A DNA stretch of 64,000 bases from Gentiana macrophylla (GCA_026214975.1 CM047817.1:55548246-55612245); one strand, 5' to 3'. Shown: positions 1 to 11,439, numbered from the stretch's first letter. Translations and numbers: made by a program. Notes: generated by a model not told the origin, from the letters alone.

Positions 1-1605
1 ATCCCTGACTTCAGATCCTTAACAAAACAGAAATTGGATTCAAAAACAACACTAACAGGATTATCAAGTATAAGTGTAGATATACTGATAAGATTTTTAG
101 TAATATCTGGAACATAAAGGAGACCATTGATAGAGATAGAGAAAGTAGAGTTTTGAAACAAGCTGGAGCCAACATGAACAATTCTCAATTTCTCACCATT
201 ACCTACAGTCAGTGCATCATTACCATGATAATCTGAGTGAATATGCAGGTTGTTCAGGTCTGAAGTCACATGATCAGATGCTCTACTGTCCAAATACCAA
301 GAATTGTCACCAACTGTCTGAGGAGTAGCTGTAAATGCAGAGATTTGGCATGGAGATGGTTGAGTTGGTGGGACAAAATCTTCTTCAAACCTGTGCCAAC
401 AAGAGGTGACAATGTGACCAGTTTTTCCACAAAGTTGACATACCATCTTGTTCCCAGAATTAGAGTTGCTATTGGATCTTCCACCCCTTCCTCTAGAAGA
501 TCGACCACCCCTTGAACGACCTCGACCTCTATTATTATTCCCAGACTGAGTGTAATTGGAGGAGAGTGGAGTCTTACCAGTGTTCTGGGCTACCTGAGCA
601 GAGGGAGAACCAAAAAACGAAGGAGATGAGAAAGCTGAACCACCTGAAGAAACACTGAATCGAGCCAACAACCTCTCATGAGTGACCAATTGTGACTGAA
701 CTTCTGGCCATGTCAAGGATCCAATTCGAGCTGTAAGGTTAACAATCACAGCTTCATACTCACGCTTGGACCTCCAAGAGTAGCAAGAATGAGTTCGGAT
801 CGAGTAATAGGATACCTGCGCGAGATAGGTTATCTGAGTAAGACTTCATAGTTGCTAGATAATCGACCATGGATCTAGCTCCTTTTCGAGATCTAGCAAG
901 AGGCGACTTTAAATTCCAAAGATACGAGATTGATTGTGAGTTGAATAAAGATTCAAGAGTAGACCAGATTTCGTGTGAGGTGTTACATCCAACAACTTCG
1001 ACCAGTGCCTGCTCAGTCATTGAGCTAAGTAGCCATCCCGTGAGAAGAGAATCCACCTGCTGCCATGCTTCAAAGCTCGGATTAGGAAGACCGGTCACCA
1101 GAAAACGAGGAGGTGTCGGAAAAGTACCATTCAAGTAACCTTCAAGCTTGTGACCACGAACTATAGGGAGGATAGTGTATTTCCACAGCAAGAAGTTGTC
1201 ACGAGTTAGCTTCACATTACAGATCTGAGAGAGCTGACCAGTGAGAGGAGTAGAGTGTTGGATCTGTGATGAACGAAGTAGTGGTGGAACCGGTGGCAGC
1301 TCAGCTCGTTCACCATGAAGACTTGGAATAGTTGGTTGTGATGTTGAAAACGAAGTAAGGATGGGGGGAGCTGAGTAAAACACCGGCGGTGATGTGGTGG
1401 AGTAGAAGGACGGTGGTGGTGGAAGATTTTGGAGAAATGTCAAAGGACCAGCTCCGAAATTAGGAAAGGTGCCAAACTGATGTAATGATGGAGTAGTAAT
1501 GCTTGTTTGTTCAGTTTGCTTGGATATTGGTGAAGTGATGACACCTGTGCTAGCAACCGGTGAAGTTGTGGTAGCTACCACCGGTAAGGGTGGTGCTTCC
1601 GACAT
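1..1605 (-). pseudogene. Ty1/copia gag-protease remnant, cut by the window edge
   Basis: Read on the minus strand this is the first part of a copia polyprotein. It has a proline/threonine-rich leader, then a gag domain with the typical 'LTRDNFLLWK' and 'GYLNGT' blocks, an RG-rich stretch, a CX2CX4HX4C zinc knuckle (CQLCGKTGH, about 430-450), a retropepsin-like segment (WYLDSRASDHVT, about 265-300) and the pre-integrase block (LLYVPDITKNLISI, about 75-115). I prefer the ATG at 1605, because the longer frame from 1647 runs through the primer-binding site. The frame shifts near 810 and again near 770, so gag is not continuous with the zinc knuckle. The protease motif is D-S-R where the family has D-S-G. 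It is a dead copy; the rest of pol lies left of the window. Confidence 0.85.
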
Positions 1606-1616
1606 TGATACACCAG

Positions 1617-1628
1617 TCTCTGATACCA
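1617..1628 (-). other. Primer-binding site, initiator-Met tRNA type
   Basis: The minus strand reads TGGTATCAGAGA, the usual 12-base match to the 3' end of plant initiator methionine tRNA. It sits between the LTR and the copia gag start, which fixes the element's orientation. Confidence 0.8.
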
Positions 1629-1629
1629 A

Positions 1630-1812
1630 GAGAGAATTATTGAACAAGATAATTATGTCTCATTAGATTGTCTAAACATTACAAGGGATAGAAATAGTAA
1701 AGGGTGAGTCAAACCCTAAACCCTAATACATCACAACCATACACTTGTCAACACCATAATTAATAGACATAATAAATACCAACATAAATACTAACTATTA
1801 ATTATTCTAACA
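1630..1812 (-). repeat. 5' LTR of the copia remnant
   Basis: On the minus strand the segment begins TGTTAGAATAATTAATAG, a typical copia LTR start, and runs to just before the primer-binding site: about 183 bp. The end beside the PBS is approximate because no clear CA terminus is seen. The partner LTR is outside the window, so target duplication cannot be tested. Confidence 0.6.
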
Positions 1813-3049
1813 GAGTGTAACAGATTTTAACACCTTTGAAAAAAACATGAAAACTAATGAAACATTTTGCAAAAAAAGAGAACTGATGCAACATATAAGT
1901 TTAGAAAAACGCGTAAAGCATGGCTCCGTTGCATTTTATAAAATATGTTCCAACTAGCTCAAAACCCGTGCGATGCATGGTATAGTTAAAAATTAAAAAA
2001 TTATTATAAATACTGCAAGCATAGTACAAGAATATGATACCGCAATCATCCTCACAAAAATATTGTATTGGTGGAAAATATTATTGTTGAATTTGTGGTG
2101 TTGAGAAAAGAAGAAAATAAACGGATAATCCTAATGATAAGGATATTGGATACATTATTCGTTAATAAAAGTTTTGAAATTTATTAATATATTGATTTGA
2201 GATGGATCGGGATTCATGTTGGATATACAACTTGTGACAAAATACTTCTCGAAAACCGAAACAAATTAAAAACCAATCCAATAACTGAACCGAATTAAAA
2301 AACGTAACCGAGCCATCAAGAGCTGCAACGTATTTTACCAAATCTGATTTCAGGCCATCATCTTCGAGGTCCTAACATGGTTGTTCATCTCTAGGAAGAT
2401 CAGTACTATCCTCCGAAACAAATAGTACCGATCACCTTATAACATTGGATTAGATTCATCACGATCCTTACATATATGTAAATCTTTGAAAATCCAAAGA
2501 ACGTCAACATGAATTCCTTGATTTTACGTTGAGACTTCAGTGTGGTATATTTCACTTGAACTTCTTCATACTGGTCTTCAATACGTAGTGATACATCCAA
2601 TGATGAGTCATTTCATTGACGATATCAGAGCTTTTGAATTGAGAACACGTTCATTTCATAAAGATAGTAACAAAGAAAACCAAAACAAACACTCGCATAA
2701 AAATCTTCTAACAACTACAATGCACTTAACAAATTCCTCAAAAGATCACCAAACAACAACTCATTAATTTACAACACCATATTGCCCAAACAACTGAACT
2801 AACACCTCATTTTTCATATGATAAGGCATGTTCCTTGCAAATTATATCTAAAATTCCCTATGATAAGGCAAGATCCCTGCAAACAATATCTCAAATTTCG
2901 AAAAAAAGAAGGGAAAGGAAAATGAAAACAGGATCGAAAACGACATCCACATAATATTGTCAATGATAATTCAATAGTAATCCATACAAACAATTACACA
3001 AACAAATGGTCAATATAAATAAAGTTTCTTACATTTGACTAACAGACGT
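1813..3049. other. No gene recognised; decayed intergenic DNA
   Basis: AT-rich sequence with stops in all frames. Near 1960-1985 there is an 'acccgtgcgatgcatgg'-type string that recurs in plant repeats, and near 2250-2320 a run of aaccgaa-like words. Neither is enough to name an element. Confidence 0.5.
2817..2900. repeat. Tandem duplication, 42 bp x 2, diverged
   Basis: Two adjacent copies begin tatgataaggca at 2817 and 2859 and continue in parallel with several mismatches. Confidence 0.7.
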
Positions 3050-3056
3050 ATTTAAA

Positions 3057-3230
3057 AGAGTAATGAGAGAGGCATAATCAAAATTACACAACGGATGCCA
3101 CAACGTGATCTCTCACCCTTGATTTTGATGAGTATTAATTGATTGTGATGTGGATCCATTAAAATCAAGGGTGGGAGATCACGTTGTGACATCCGTTGTG
3201 TAATTTTGGTTATGTCTCTATCATTACTCT
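3057..3230. mobile_element. Fold-back MITE, 174 bp, long terminal inverted repeats
   Basis: The left arm from 3057 (AGAGTAATGAGAGAGGC) and the reverse complement of the right arm ending at 3230 (AGAGTAATGATAGAGAC) match over about 75 bases with only a handful of mismatches. The arms are separated by about 25 bp. The direct repeat ATTTAAA lies at 3050-3056 and 3231-3237, consistent with a 7-bp target duplication. There is no coding capacity. The superfamily is unresolved. Confidence 0.85.
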
Positions 3231-3490
3231 ATTTAAAATGCAGTGGCATATGAAGCAAGGGGAAAATGATTATTTTTTCTTAGGATGTGGTATATGTTGT
3301 ATGAAAAATAAATTAACGAACTCTATTCTCCTTAAATCCAAATTCCATTGATTACTTGAAAGAGAAAAGTTGTCAAAATCCCGATAAGTCTTGTGGAATC
3401 TCATCAACAACATCAAAAACTTTGTACAACAAAAAAAAGATCATACCTAGATTATTCCATGATTGGACATCGGTTGTGTGAAAATTCAAA

Positions 3491-3765
3491 ACCTGGATTG
3501 AATGTCGAGAAAACCAACCGTAAGCGGATGGGTTGTGGAATCTACTGACTTTAAAAAAATATTAAAAAACAATTAGAATCATTGAAATTCGAAAATGAAT
3601 ACCTGGATTGTATTTCGAAAATCATCCATAAACGCATGTATTCTGGAATTTGCCAAAAAAATGAATCAAAAAATTGAATTTGGATGTCAAGAAAATCAAC
3701 CGTAAGCGCTTTTATTCCGAAATCAGCATTAAAAGATATTGAAGTTGTTGTAAGGAAATTATAAC
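3491..3765. repeat. Three diverged direct repeats
   Basis: Blocks starting near 3491, 3601 and 3680 share the order 'ttggatgtcgagaaaaccaa', 'ccgtaagcg', 'ttccgaaat' with many substitutions. Spacing is about 110 and then 80 bases. Confidence 0.5.
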
Positions 3766-3809
3766 TATTGCACAATACAAATGGCATCAGAAACAACAAT
3801 GTAGCTGTT

Positions 3810-3811
<2 letters not shown>

Positions 3812-3843
<32 letters not shown>
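3812..3843. repeat. A32 homopolymer
   Basis: Thirty-two consecutive A bases. It could be a retroposon tail on the plus strand, but no matching target duplication or retroposon body was found. Confidence 0.9.
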
Positions 3844-3844
<1 letters not shown>

Positions 3845-4545
3845 ATGCAGTAGGGTGAAGTGAAGAAAGACAGCTGATCTTGAAGACAATCAAATACCGT
3901 CCAGCCATGGACTTCTTCGAATGATCTGCCGAAACAAAGTGAAAACAAAGAATACATATAATTTGAAGCAGATGAGAAACAATTTAAATGTTGTAGTTCA
4001 TATTCATCAACGAAAAACAAAATTCATGTTCTAATGTGGTATCGGTACATACATTTCTCCCTTTATTTCCTTTTCCCGAAAATTTAATTCCTCGTAAATG
4101 AACTAAGAAGACACCAGCCAAATCACGAAATGCGGCATACAAATACTTGAAGATATGCCTTCGTTCTTAAAAAAACTCTAAAATGGTTCAGTGAACAGGT
4201 TCACAAAAATATCAAAGAAAGCGTAAATGTCACCGATACAACGAATCAAGTCCTATCTTCAACACCAATATCGCTGCAAACAGAATTTATCGCATGTAAA
4301 TTTGGATCGATTTGACTTCTTGTAGGTATGATTGATTAGTTTGCAAAAACTCTGTTCCTTGATTCTAGGGACATGGAATACCATTCAAAACAGAAAAGTT
4401 GAGATTCTGTTGAGGGCATCCGATCATTGATTGAGTATTTAAAAAAAAAATATACATGTAGATACGCGTGACTGATAAAGATGAGAGTCGGGTTATTTTC
4501 CGGGTTTGGGCGTAAATTATGGGTAATCGGGTTAAATTACCCTTT

Positions 4546-4550
<5 letters not shown>

Positions 4551-4594
<44 letters not shown>
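4551..4594. repeat. (TA)22 microsatellite
   Basis: Uninterrupted alternating TA for 44 bases. Confidence 0.95.
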
Positions 4595-4596
<2 letters not shown>

Positions 4597-4769
4597 TTTA
4601 ATATACATTTATTGCTAGTCCATTCTTTAAAAATAAAATAAAATAAATATGGGGCATGCAAAACGCTTGTATCCTAATCCTGGATCAAAATATTATAACT
4701 TACTATGGAAAATGTCAAAACTTATATTCTTAGAAAATCATACCATATTGTCTCACCGGTCTGTTCATC

Positions 4770-4875
4770 GTCTGACGGTGTGAATATCACAAAACATATG
4801 TTTTAAAACATCATACCTTAATGTCTGACGGTGTGAATATCACAAAACATATGTTTTAAAACATCATACCTTAAT
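4770..4875. repeat. Tandem duplication, 53 bp x 2, near identical
   Basis: The unit beginning gtctgacggtgtgaatatc occurs at 4770 and again at 4823 with no visible difference, so the duplication is young. Confidence 0.95.
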
Positions 4876-4908
4876 GTCCTTCAAGTCTGTTCACCATACC
4901 TAATCCTA

Positions 4909-5143
4909 TATGGTAAACCCTACCATTAAGGGTCCCCTCACTCCCGATCCCACAGGAAAGTGAGGAGAGGTTAATCAGGTAACCTAGTAGCTCCAACATT
5001 GGCTGCCTTTGAAACCTCTGCACTGAAGGTGTTATCAATCGGAAATCAACCCCATTACGGGAATCGAACCGCTGACCTCCAGCTTAAGTTAGAGGCTGCA
5101 CTACGCACCCATGCCTTCACCACTAGGCCATATCCAGGGGATG
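4909..5143 (-). mobile_element. tRNA-derived SINE with 16-bp target duplication
   Basis: On the minus strand the head carries an RNA polymerase III A box (TGGCCTAGTGG, about 5118-5128) and, some 45 bases on, a B box (GGTTCGATTCC, about 5060-5070), as in tRNA genes. A tRNA-unrelated body of about 140 bp follows. The exact 16-bp direct repeat accatacctaatccta flanks it at 4893-4908 and 5144-5159. There is no poly(A) tail; the 3' end reads GGTAGGGTTTACCATA. It encodes no protein and would have relied on LINE machinery. I do not recognise the SINE family. Confidence 0.88.
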
Positions 5144-5300
5144 ACCATACCTAATCCTAATAATCATTTCACTAAGCAAATTTTAGAAATTTATTTCCAA
5201 ATTTTTCTAATTGTCGATACATCCTCTAGTTAGACTAAATCCATTAATCTTACTTGTCAAACGAAATTTTTTTGTATGACTCCGAAAGAAACTAACATGG

Positions 5301-5316
5301 TCTCTCTGATACCACC
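5301..5316 (-). other. Primer-binding site remnant beside LTR copy A
   Basis: The minus strand reads GGTGGTATCAGAGAGA directly after the LTR end GGGCATTACA. This is the chromovirus-type arrangement seen intact at 19331-19357 in this window. Only about 140 bp of decayed internal DNA remains to its left. Confidence 0.7.
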
Positions 5317-5930
5317 TGTAATGCCCTACTCCCGACCCCTAGGTCTACTGGGGTCATTCTAGGAGAGGTTGCGAAGCTCTCGCCGCGACTTCAATAACAA
5401 TACTAGAAATCCCATATTAAATCACAAAATACACAAATTATTTGACAAAAATTCAATATCTATTTCCATTATAATTATACAACTAATGAAATACAATAGT
5501 CATAGCTATCTAACTGAATATACCCAACACAATCGTTGACATCAATTTCCTTTTCCTCGGATCTCGATGTATATCATCGCTTGTACTCTTCTTTCTCACT
5601 CGATCAACAACATGTATATATATTTATAGAATAATACAAAATAAAACAAAAAAAAAAGAAAGAGATTCGTCAGCAAATGGCTGGTATGAGCCGCGTGAGA
5701 GAGTGTTATATATATAAAGTTATATATAAAAAATATCTTGTGTAACTTTTCAGATAAATAGCGGAAGTCTTTTATTAAGTAATTGAACAAATGGAAAGAG
5801 CAATTTTTAATATTAAAGTGCACGAGCATTAAGAAAGAAAAAAACATGTCAGGTTCATTTACAAGCACCAGCTTTGGCCAAGTCGATTAGTCAAATACTG
5901 CCCAAACACCATTTGTACCCAGGGATTTCC
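5317..5930 (-). repeat. Gypsy-type LTR copy A, truncated
   Basis: This 614-bp copy starts (plus strand) TGTAATGCCCTACTCCCGAC and aligns base for base with 5931-6538. It stops at the point corresponding to 6538, so it lacks the first 400 bp or so of the LTR in minus-strand sense. Confidence 0.75.
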
Positions 5931-6934
5931 TGTAATACCCTACTCCCGACCCCTAGATCCACTGGGGTCATACGAGAGGTTACGAAGCTCTCATCGTGAC
6001 TTATATAACAATACTAGAAATGTCAAATTAAATCACTAAATCAACAAATTATTTGACGAAAATTCAATATATATTTCCATTATAATTATACAACAAATGA
6101 AATACAATAGGCATAGCTATCTAACTGAATAAACCCAACACAATCCATGACATCAATTTCCTTTTCCTCGGATCTCGATCTATATCATCTCATATACTCT
6201 TCTTTCTCCCTCGATCAACAACCTGTATATATATTTATAGAAGAAAACAAAACAAAACAAAAACAAAAAGAAATCGAGTCGTCAGCAAAGGGCTGGTATG
6301 AGCCGTGTGTGAGAGTGTTATATATATAATTATATGTAAAAAAATTCCTTTAGCAACTTTTCAGAAAAACAGCAGAAGTCTTTTATTAACTGATTGAACA
6401 AATGGAAAGAGACATTTTAAATATTTAAGTGCACGAGAATTAAGAAAAAAAACTATGTGAGGTTCATTTACAAGAACCAGCTTTGGCCGAGCCAATGAAT
6501 GAAGTACCGCCCAAACACCATATATACCCAGGGATTTCAACCGCACCCCATGAGAACAAGCCATGTCTGACAACTCCGCCCGATTGACAGGGAAAAGAAT
6601 CAACCTTCACCGTGCAAACCTCCTATACGGCTCCAACCAACCCTATCCATGTCGTCTGACCCATGCACCAACCGTCAGCCATTTCTTTCCCAACTGTAGC
6701 ATGAATCCTTGGGGAAAGTGTACCGTCCCCACTCTTATGATCGAGCACTCTAACTACTGTCAAGAAAGACTTTGAGTGAAGAGGCCCCGAGACCGGTGAC
6801 TTTCCGTTCTCCAAAAGCAGGAACTCTAATCCCCCTAGCCACCAGAGTTTTGATACTTTCGTGATCGAGAGAGCGAGCAAGTATTTTCCGTCGATTCCCA
6901 GTATCTAATTCTATAGGTTCGTAAAAAGTGTGCA
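5931..6934 (-). repeat. Gypsy-type LTR copy B, probably full length
   Basis: About 1.0 kb in direct tandem with copy A, beginning tgtaatacccta on the plus strand. The right end is set at 6934, where the minus strand starts TGCACACTTTTT; this limit is approximate. Open frames inside it (6361-6935) have no protein character. Confidence 0.6.
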
Positions 6935-7261
6935 CTTGCTTAAAACATCAAAGTTATATTGTTTGTTTAGAAATCAAACGACTTCCAAGTTTAAAACATC
7001 AACATTTAATATCTATATTAATAGTTTCGAGTGATTAACTGCCAATTTGCCCATTTTGTCCAATTGACCCGACCCATACCCGGTTTATCCCATCCGAAAA
7101 AAATAAATAAATTTACCTACGGAAAAATTAAACAAAATAAATAAACGAAAAAAATATACACAACCCTCATCCATATCATACATTCACTCCCTATTACACT
7201 CTAACTTCCACCTCCTCCACTCCTCCACAACTATAACTACTTTCCACGACTACAGCACATT
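6935..7261. other. No gene recognised; AT-rich flank
   Basis: AT-rich sequence passing into a pyrimidine-rich stretch (7150-7250) that looks like promoter-proximal DNA of the candidate gene downstream. Confidence 0.4.
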
Positions 7262-7267
7262 TATATA
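7262..7267 (+). promoter_or_regulatory. Candidate TATA box
   Basis: TATATA followed by a CT-rich stretch typical of plant 5' leaders. It lies about 740 bp upstream of the ATG at 8004, so a leader intron would be needed. Inference only. Confidence 0.3.
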
Positions 7268-8003
7268 CCCCTTTTCTCCTCTTTTTCAACATTTCTTCAC
7301 ATCTCATATACATCTCATATATTTTTTACTCCTTCATGCCTTCATGCAACGCCACACTACACTACATACATAAAACATGCTCGAAAAGCAGTTGTCTTAT
7401 AAAAATCCGTCGTTTGCTTTGATTATTACTAAACTTTTTTCTTTTTTTCTCTCTCTTTTTTCATTGCCAATAAGATTTTTTCCATTTTTTAGTCTCTCTT
7501 CTTTTTGGTGTGCCGACATTAAATTTAACAGTAGAAGAAAGCAAATAAATTCTTTTCCATTGTTTTCGTTTCATTTGTTAAATACTTTCTTCCATTAGTT
7601 TGATTGCCATTCTTCTGGTCGTTTCCTGATTTTTTTTATCTTAAATTATTGATGAAAATATAACCTACAGATCCTTTTCAACTTTTTCATTGCCGGCAGT
7701 GACTTTCGAGAGATCAACGCCACTTTCACTAGCCGTGAGAATCGGTAATTTCGTTTTAATTAACTTTTTCATTGCCGACTTTCGGGATTTATTAACACAA
7801 ATTTCACGATCTGTGACAATCAGTAATTTCGTTTATTTGTAGTATATTGGTTTCTCATTGTTATTTCAGTAAATATTGAGATTTGGGAGTTGTAGTATAT
7901 TGATGATGTATGTGTATGGTTTTTAAATGTTTTAATTTGTAGGCGACAACTTAGTTTCCAAGGGCTCTGAATAGAGGGTTCCAAACATTGGCGATTTTTT
8001 TTC

Positions 8004-10447
8004 ATGGGCAGTAGTAGTAGCGTAGCAGTGGTAAATGATCAAGTATATAGACGCCTTAAGGTCGGTGAATAAACTTTTTTTTTAAAAGCCAATGATAATA
8101 AGCCGTATACCCTAAATTTGGTTCCAAATGTGGTGGTGTTGTCATTACCATTAATTATCTGTCTTTTTTTTCTTACATAGGATCAAAGTCTTATGGAATG
8201 TAATTATACTTTGTAGGTCATGGTGCATGTAGAGACTGATGCTTTTGGATATCATACATTAATATTCTCCATTGCATTTTTATCATCAATTGCTCCACTG
8301 AAGCTCATCAGATCGTAATATATTTGTATAATAACATTTTTTGAATCGTATATTTCTTTTTGCAGAATATATATTTTTACTTTTTCTTTTTTTCTCAGTT
8401 GTTGCACACATTGCATGGGCAATAATGCTTTTTTCCGGGATTGCTTTTTTCCATGGTAATCAATGTTCTTCCTTTCCATAATCATGTTCGTTATTTTCAT
8501 CCGAAAACAAGATGCTATAATTTGTTTTGATCAAACGTTCTTTATATAGATGTGGTCGTGCAGAAATATTAAAACGTCTTAAACAAGTGATTGTACTATA
8601 ATCGGTACTAGAATCGATACTCTAACACTTCCAGGATATACAATCCAAATGAAAGCCTTCGGTTCACATCAATTCCATTGTTTCTTTTTCTCAAGGGTTT
8701 ATGAGGAAATTTCACACGCCATACTTATTCAAATATTTGTGCAGTATCATGTGTTATGATTATCATCTAATGTATGATTGCAACAACTGGTTTTTAAGGA
8801 GATTATCTTCATTAAGTGGTGTTGGGTGGATCAATTGCCATTGACTTTAAGTGGATTGCGATAGAATGATGTCATGTTGTGACAAGTTTGTTTCACCTTA
8901 AAACATTGTTGTATGTGTGTGTGTGTCATTTCGTGTTCTCATTTTTTCCATTTTATTTTCTTAACAACAAATGGTCCTGACTCCCGATTAGGGCCGGCCC
9001 TCCTGTGAGGCTGGAGAGACAGCCGTCTTAAGCCCAACGATGCCGGGAGGGCCCAACGGTACATGTTTCGCTATAAAAAAAATCCGTGTAGATTCAATCC
9101 GATCCAACCTAATATAATATGTTTTTTTTTATAAAGACCCAAATATTTTTTACTCCAATCGATAAAGGTCCCAATAAAAACATTTACTTGGCCCAAAAAA
9201 AAATAGACATACAAACAAGTTTTATTAATTTTTTGTTTGGAAAACTACAGAAATTACAAAGATGACTACTTTGTAGACATGTTTGAGGCTATCAATAAAT
9301 TGAATTTTGTATTTACAGATGTTAAAAACACAATAAGTATGTTTTTAAAAAAAAACAACTTCAACTAAAAGGTCAAATTCGGGGTCTTGGCCTTAAGCCC
9401 AAAACATACGAGGGCCGGCCCTGCTCCCGATGACCTCATTTAATTTGACAACAATGTTTTTCATGTTGGACAGGGGATTTGTATGTAGAAGTAGAAAGTA
9501 GTTGATGTTTGGCTATATGAAATGGAACTTCAATGAGCGATCAACTAAAAAAATCATCATTTTTTACCTACAAAGATATACTTATCTTCTTTTCATTTTT
9601 TATTTTATTTTAATATATTTATACAGATTTACCTTTTTAGGGAAAAGTTATGTTATGTCATGCATGATACATGAGTTCATGATATGGCTGCAAATTTATT
9701 TTGATTATTATATACGTTAAAGATGAATGCACTATCTAGCATTGGTGCTGGCCTCAAATGTGTTTTCTTCAGGATAGAACTATGTAAATGACCTTATTTT
9801 GATTTGTGCAGCTAACTTAGGATCATATTTTGGCTTATTGTCATGATGTACACAATTCGCAAGCATCATAAACAATTGGCAACTTTGGGAAAACTGAGAC
9901 TCACTGATGATGTGAGTTGTTGCTGTAGTCTTTTACTATTGCAATTCCTTATTAAAAGAAAAATATGAATGTGGAGAAATGTTTAAGCTATGAAAAAGAT
10001 GTTTAAGTTAAGAAAAAAGATGAATGTTGAGAAATGTTGATTCGCCCCTTTGTTTTTGCATCTCAAAACATATGGGATCTTGATTTTTTTGGGGTTTTGA
10101 TCATGGAGCAAATTGCTCCTTTAGTTAAGCTAATTGTTTGTGTTAAAAGTAAAGGTGTAATTTTCATAAAGATCCTGTTTATAGTCACAAGATGTTATCC
10201 TCTGTTGTTTTTGCTTCTTAGATAAAGAACATTTCTTTTCTTAAAGCAGTTATAGGTGGATTTCGACCGAGTTTCTTATAGTGTCTATCCTTGGCATGTA
10301 CTCCGGAACAAATCATGATTCTGAATACATGTGTTTATTGATGTTTGTAAAATACAGGGCAAAATGAAAGGAAGTTGGGTTAATGTGGTTTCATTATCAG
10401 AAAGTCGACCAAGATTGATCAGGATCTCGAGCTCGATGAAGGAATGA
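8004..10447 (+). CDS. Possible exons of an unrecognised multi-pass membrane protein
   Basis: Plant-like exon pieces with splice signals lie on the plus strand. (a) 8004-8060, starting MGSSSSVAVVNDQVYRRLK. (b) 8217-8315, hydrophobic, GYHTLIFSIAFLSSIAPLK. (c) 8366-8455 after a pyrimidine-rich acceptor and before gtaatc, a strongly hydrophobic helix containing VAHIAWAIMLFSGIAFFHG. (d) 9831-9911, a membrane-like stretch then YTIRKHHKQLATLGKLRLTDD. (e) 10358-10447, ending RISSSMKE and a stop. Pieces d and e join in phase 0 at good gt/ag sites; the joins a-b-c-d are not all in phase. It may therefore be a decayed gene, or one with exons I missed. The region between c and d holds a 435-bp MITE. I cannot name the family. 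The pattern suggests an integral membrane protein with a basic cytoplasmic tail. Confidence 0.35.
8456..8988. other. No gene recognised; probable intron sequence
   Basis: T-rich DNA without open frames between candidate exon c and the MITE at 8989. A short (GT)n run lies near 8915-8928. Confidence 0.35.
8989..9423. mobile_element. hAT-like non-autonomous element, 435 bp
   Basis: The left end TAGGGCCGGCCCTC and the reverse complement of the right end CAGGGCCGGCCCTC form terminal inverted repeats. The 8-bp target duplication CTCCCGAT is exact at 8981-8988 and 9424-9431. A sub-terminal 'cttaagccca' word occurs near both ends. The 8-bp duplication plus TIR of this type is the hAT signature. There is no transposase. 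Confidence 0.93.
9432..9830. other. No gene recognised; probable intron sequence
   Basis: AT-rich, no convincing coding signal. It ends at the pyrimidine-rich acceptor before candidate exon d. Confidence 0.3.
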
Positions 10448-11439
10448 GGCCAATTGAAAGAGACAACACTTTGAGTATGGTATTTTTCTTTTCACTATTC
10501 TATGAAATGTATGTGTAGTCTGTTGCTGGGCTTCCCGTCGCTATTTATATGTCAAGTATGTTCTGCAATAAAATGGCCATAACAAACTCCTACGCCATTC
10601 ATTCTTATGAGACCCCTACAAATCAATAGGTCCCACACCAATATAACATGTTTGTGATCATTGTGTTTTAAACGTTATGTCTGAGGATTGGACGGCACCA
10701 TAAGTTAGTTGTGGGGCCTTTATTGTGTCCATTGATGTGAGAATTCTGGTGATCAGCAAACTCTCTAACTCCATTTCGTTGTTTCATATTATTTTTTTTC
10801 TTATTTTTAATATTGTTTTTATTGCACGATTGGGTCTAATGTTATCAACTCTGAAATCTGAATGCTTATATTCTCTTCATTGATACATGTGTGAGAACTT
10901 TGTATATTTCTAGTGTTGCTGTTATTTTTTTTTTAAGAGATGAGAGTTTGAATAAAAGCTTAAGAACTTAATGGAGGATTTCAAGCAAAGTGGTGAAATT
11001 ATATTATTTACAGATGAAGTACACACATGATGGTCATTGATGAGGATCCATGACAGTAAAGTTGTTCATACTCAAAAAGCATGACCCGCCCCTAAATATT
11101 CGGTAATAGGAGTTACTCTCATTGTTGATCTAATGTATACATCACCATGGTTGTGGTAAGAATTTAAAGATTTGTTGAGCATAATATATGCAATCAAATT
11201 AAATATTGTTTTATTGACTTTGTATATTTTGCCCCAATCCTATTTATTGTTCCATAACTATCTCACTGTTTTGACTAGGTTCAATATTGAAATCTCTTAT
11301 CATTGATATAACAGTTCTTATGAGAAGTAGTAACTAATCTGTGATGCCAATTTTTGGATAATTGAAGTCATCAACGTCATATGTATAAGGCATGGCAGAA
11401 TAACTTCTAATATTTCTACTAAAGGTATTCTGATACTTT
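10448..11439. other. No gene recognised
   Basis: AT-rich DNA. A short frame reading DQDLELDEGMRPIERDNTLS ends at a good donor (gtattt, about 10480). It overlaps candidate exon e in another frame, so the gene's true end is uncertain. Confidence 0.35.

Larger units (their letters stand above)
3238..4550. other. No gene recognised; repeats and homopolymer
   Basis: Long AT-rich stretch. It contains diverged direct repeats (3491-3765) and a pure A32 run (3812-3843). The short open frames across the A run (poly-Phe on the minus strand) are artefacts of the homopolymer. Confidence 0.5.

Noticed and set aside
869..1138. Plus-strand open frame of 89 codons
   Set aside because: Lies antisense to the copia gag, which has clear family motifs.
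3812..3889. Minus-strand ORFs with long poly-Phe
   Set aside because: Translation of the A32 run.
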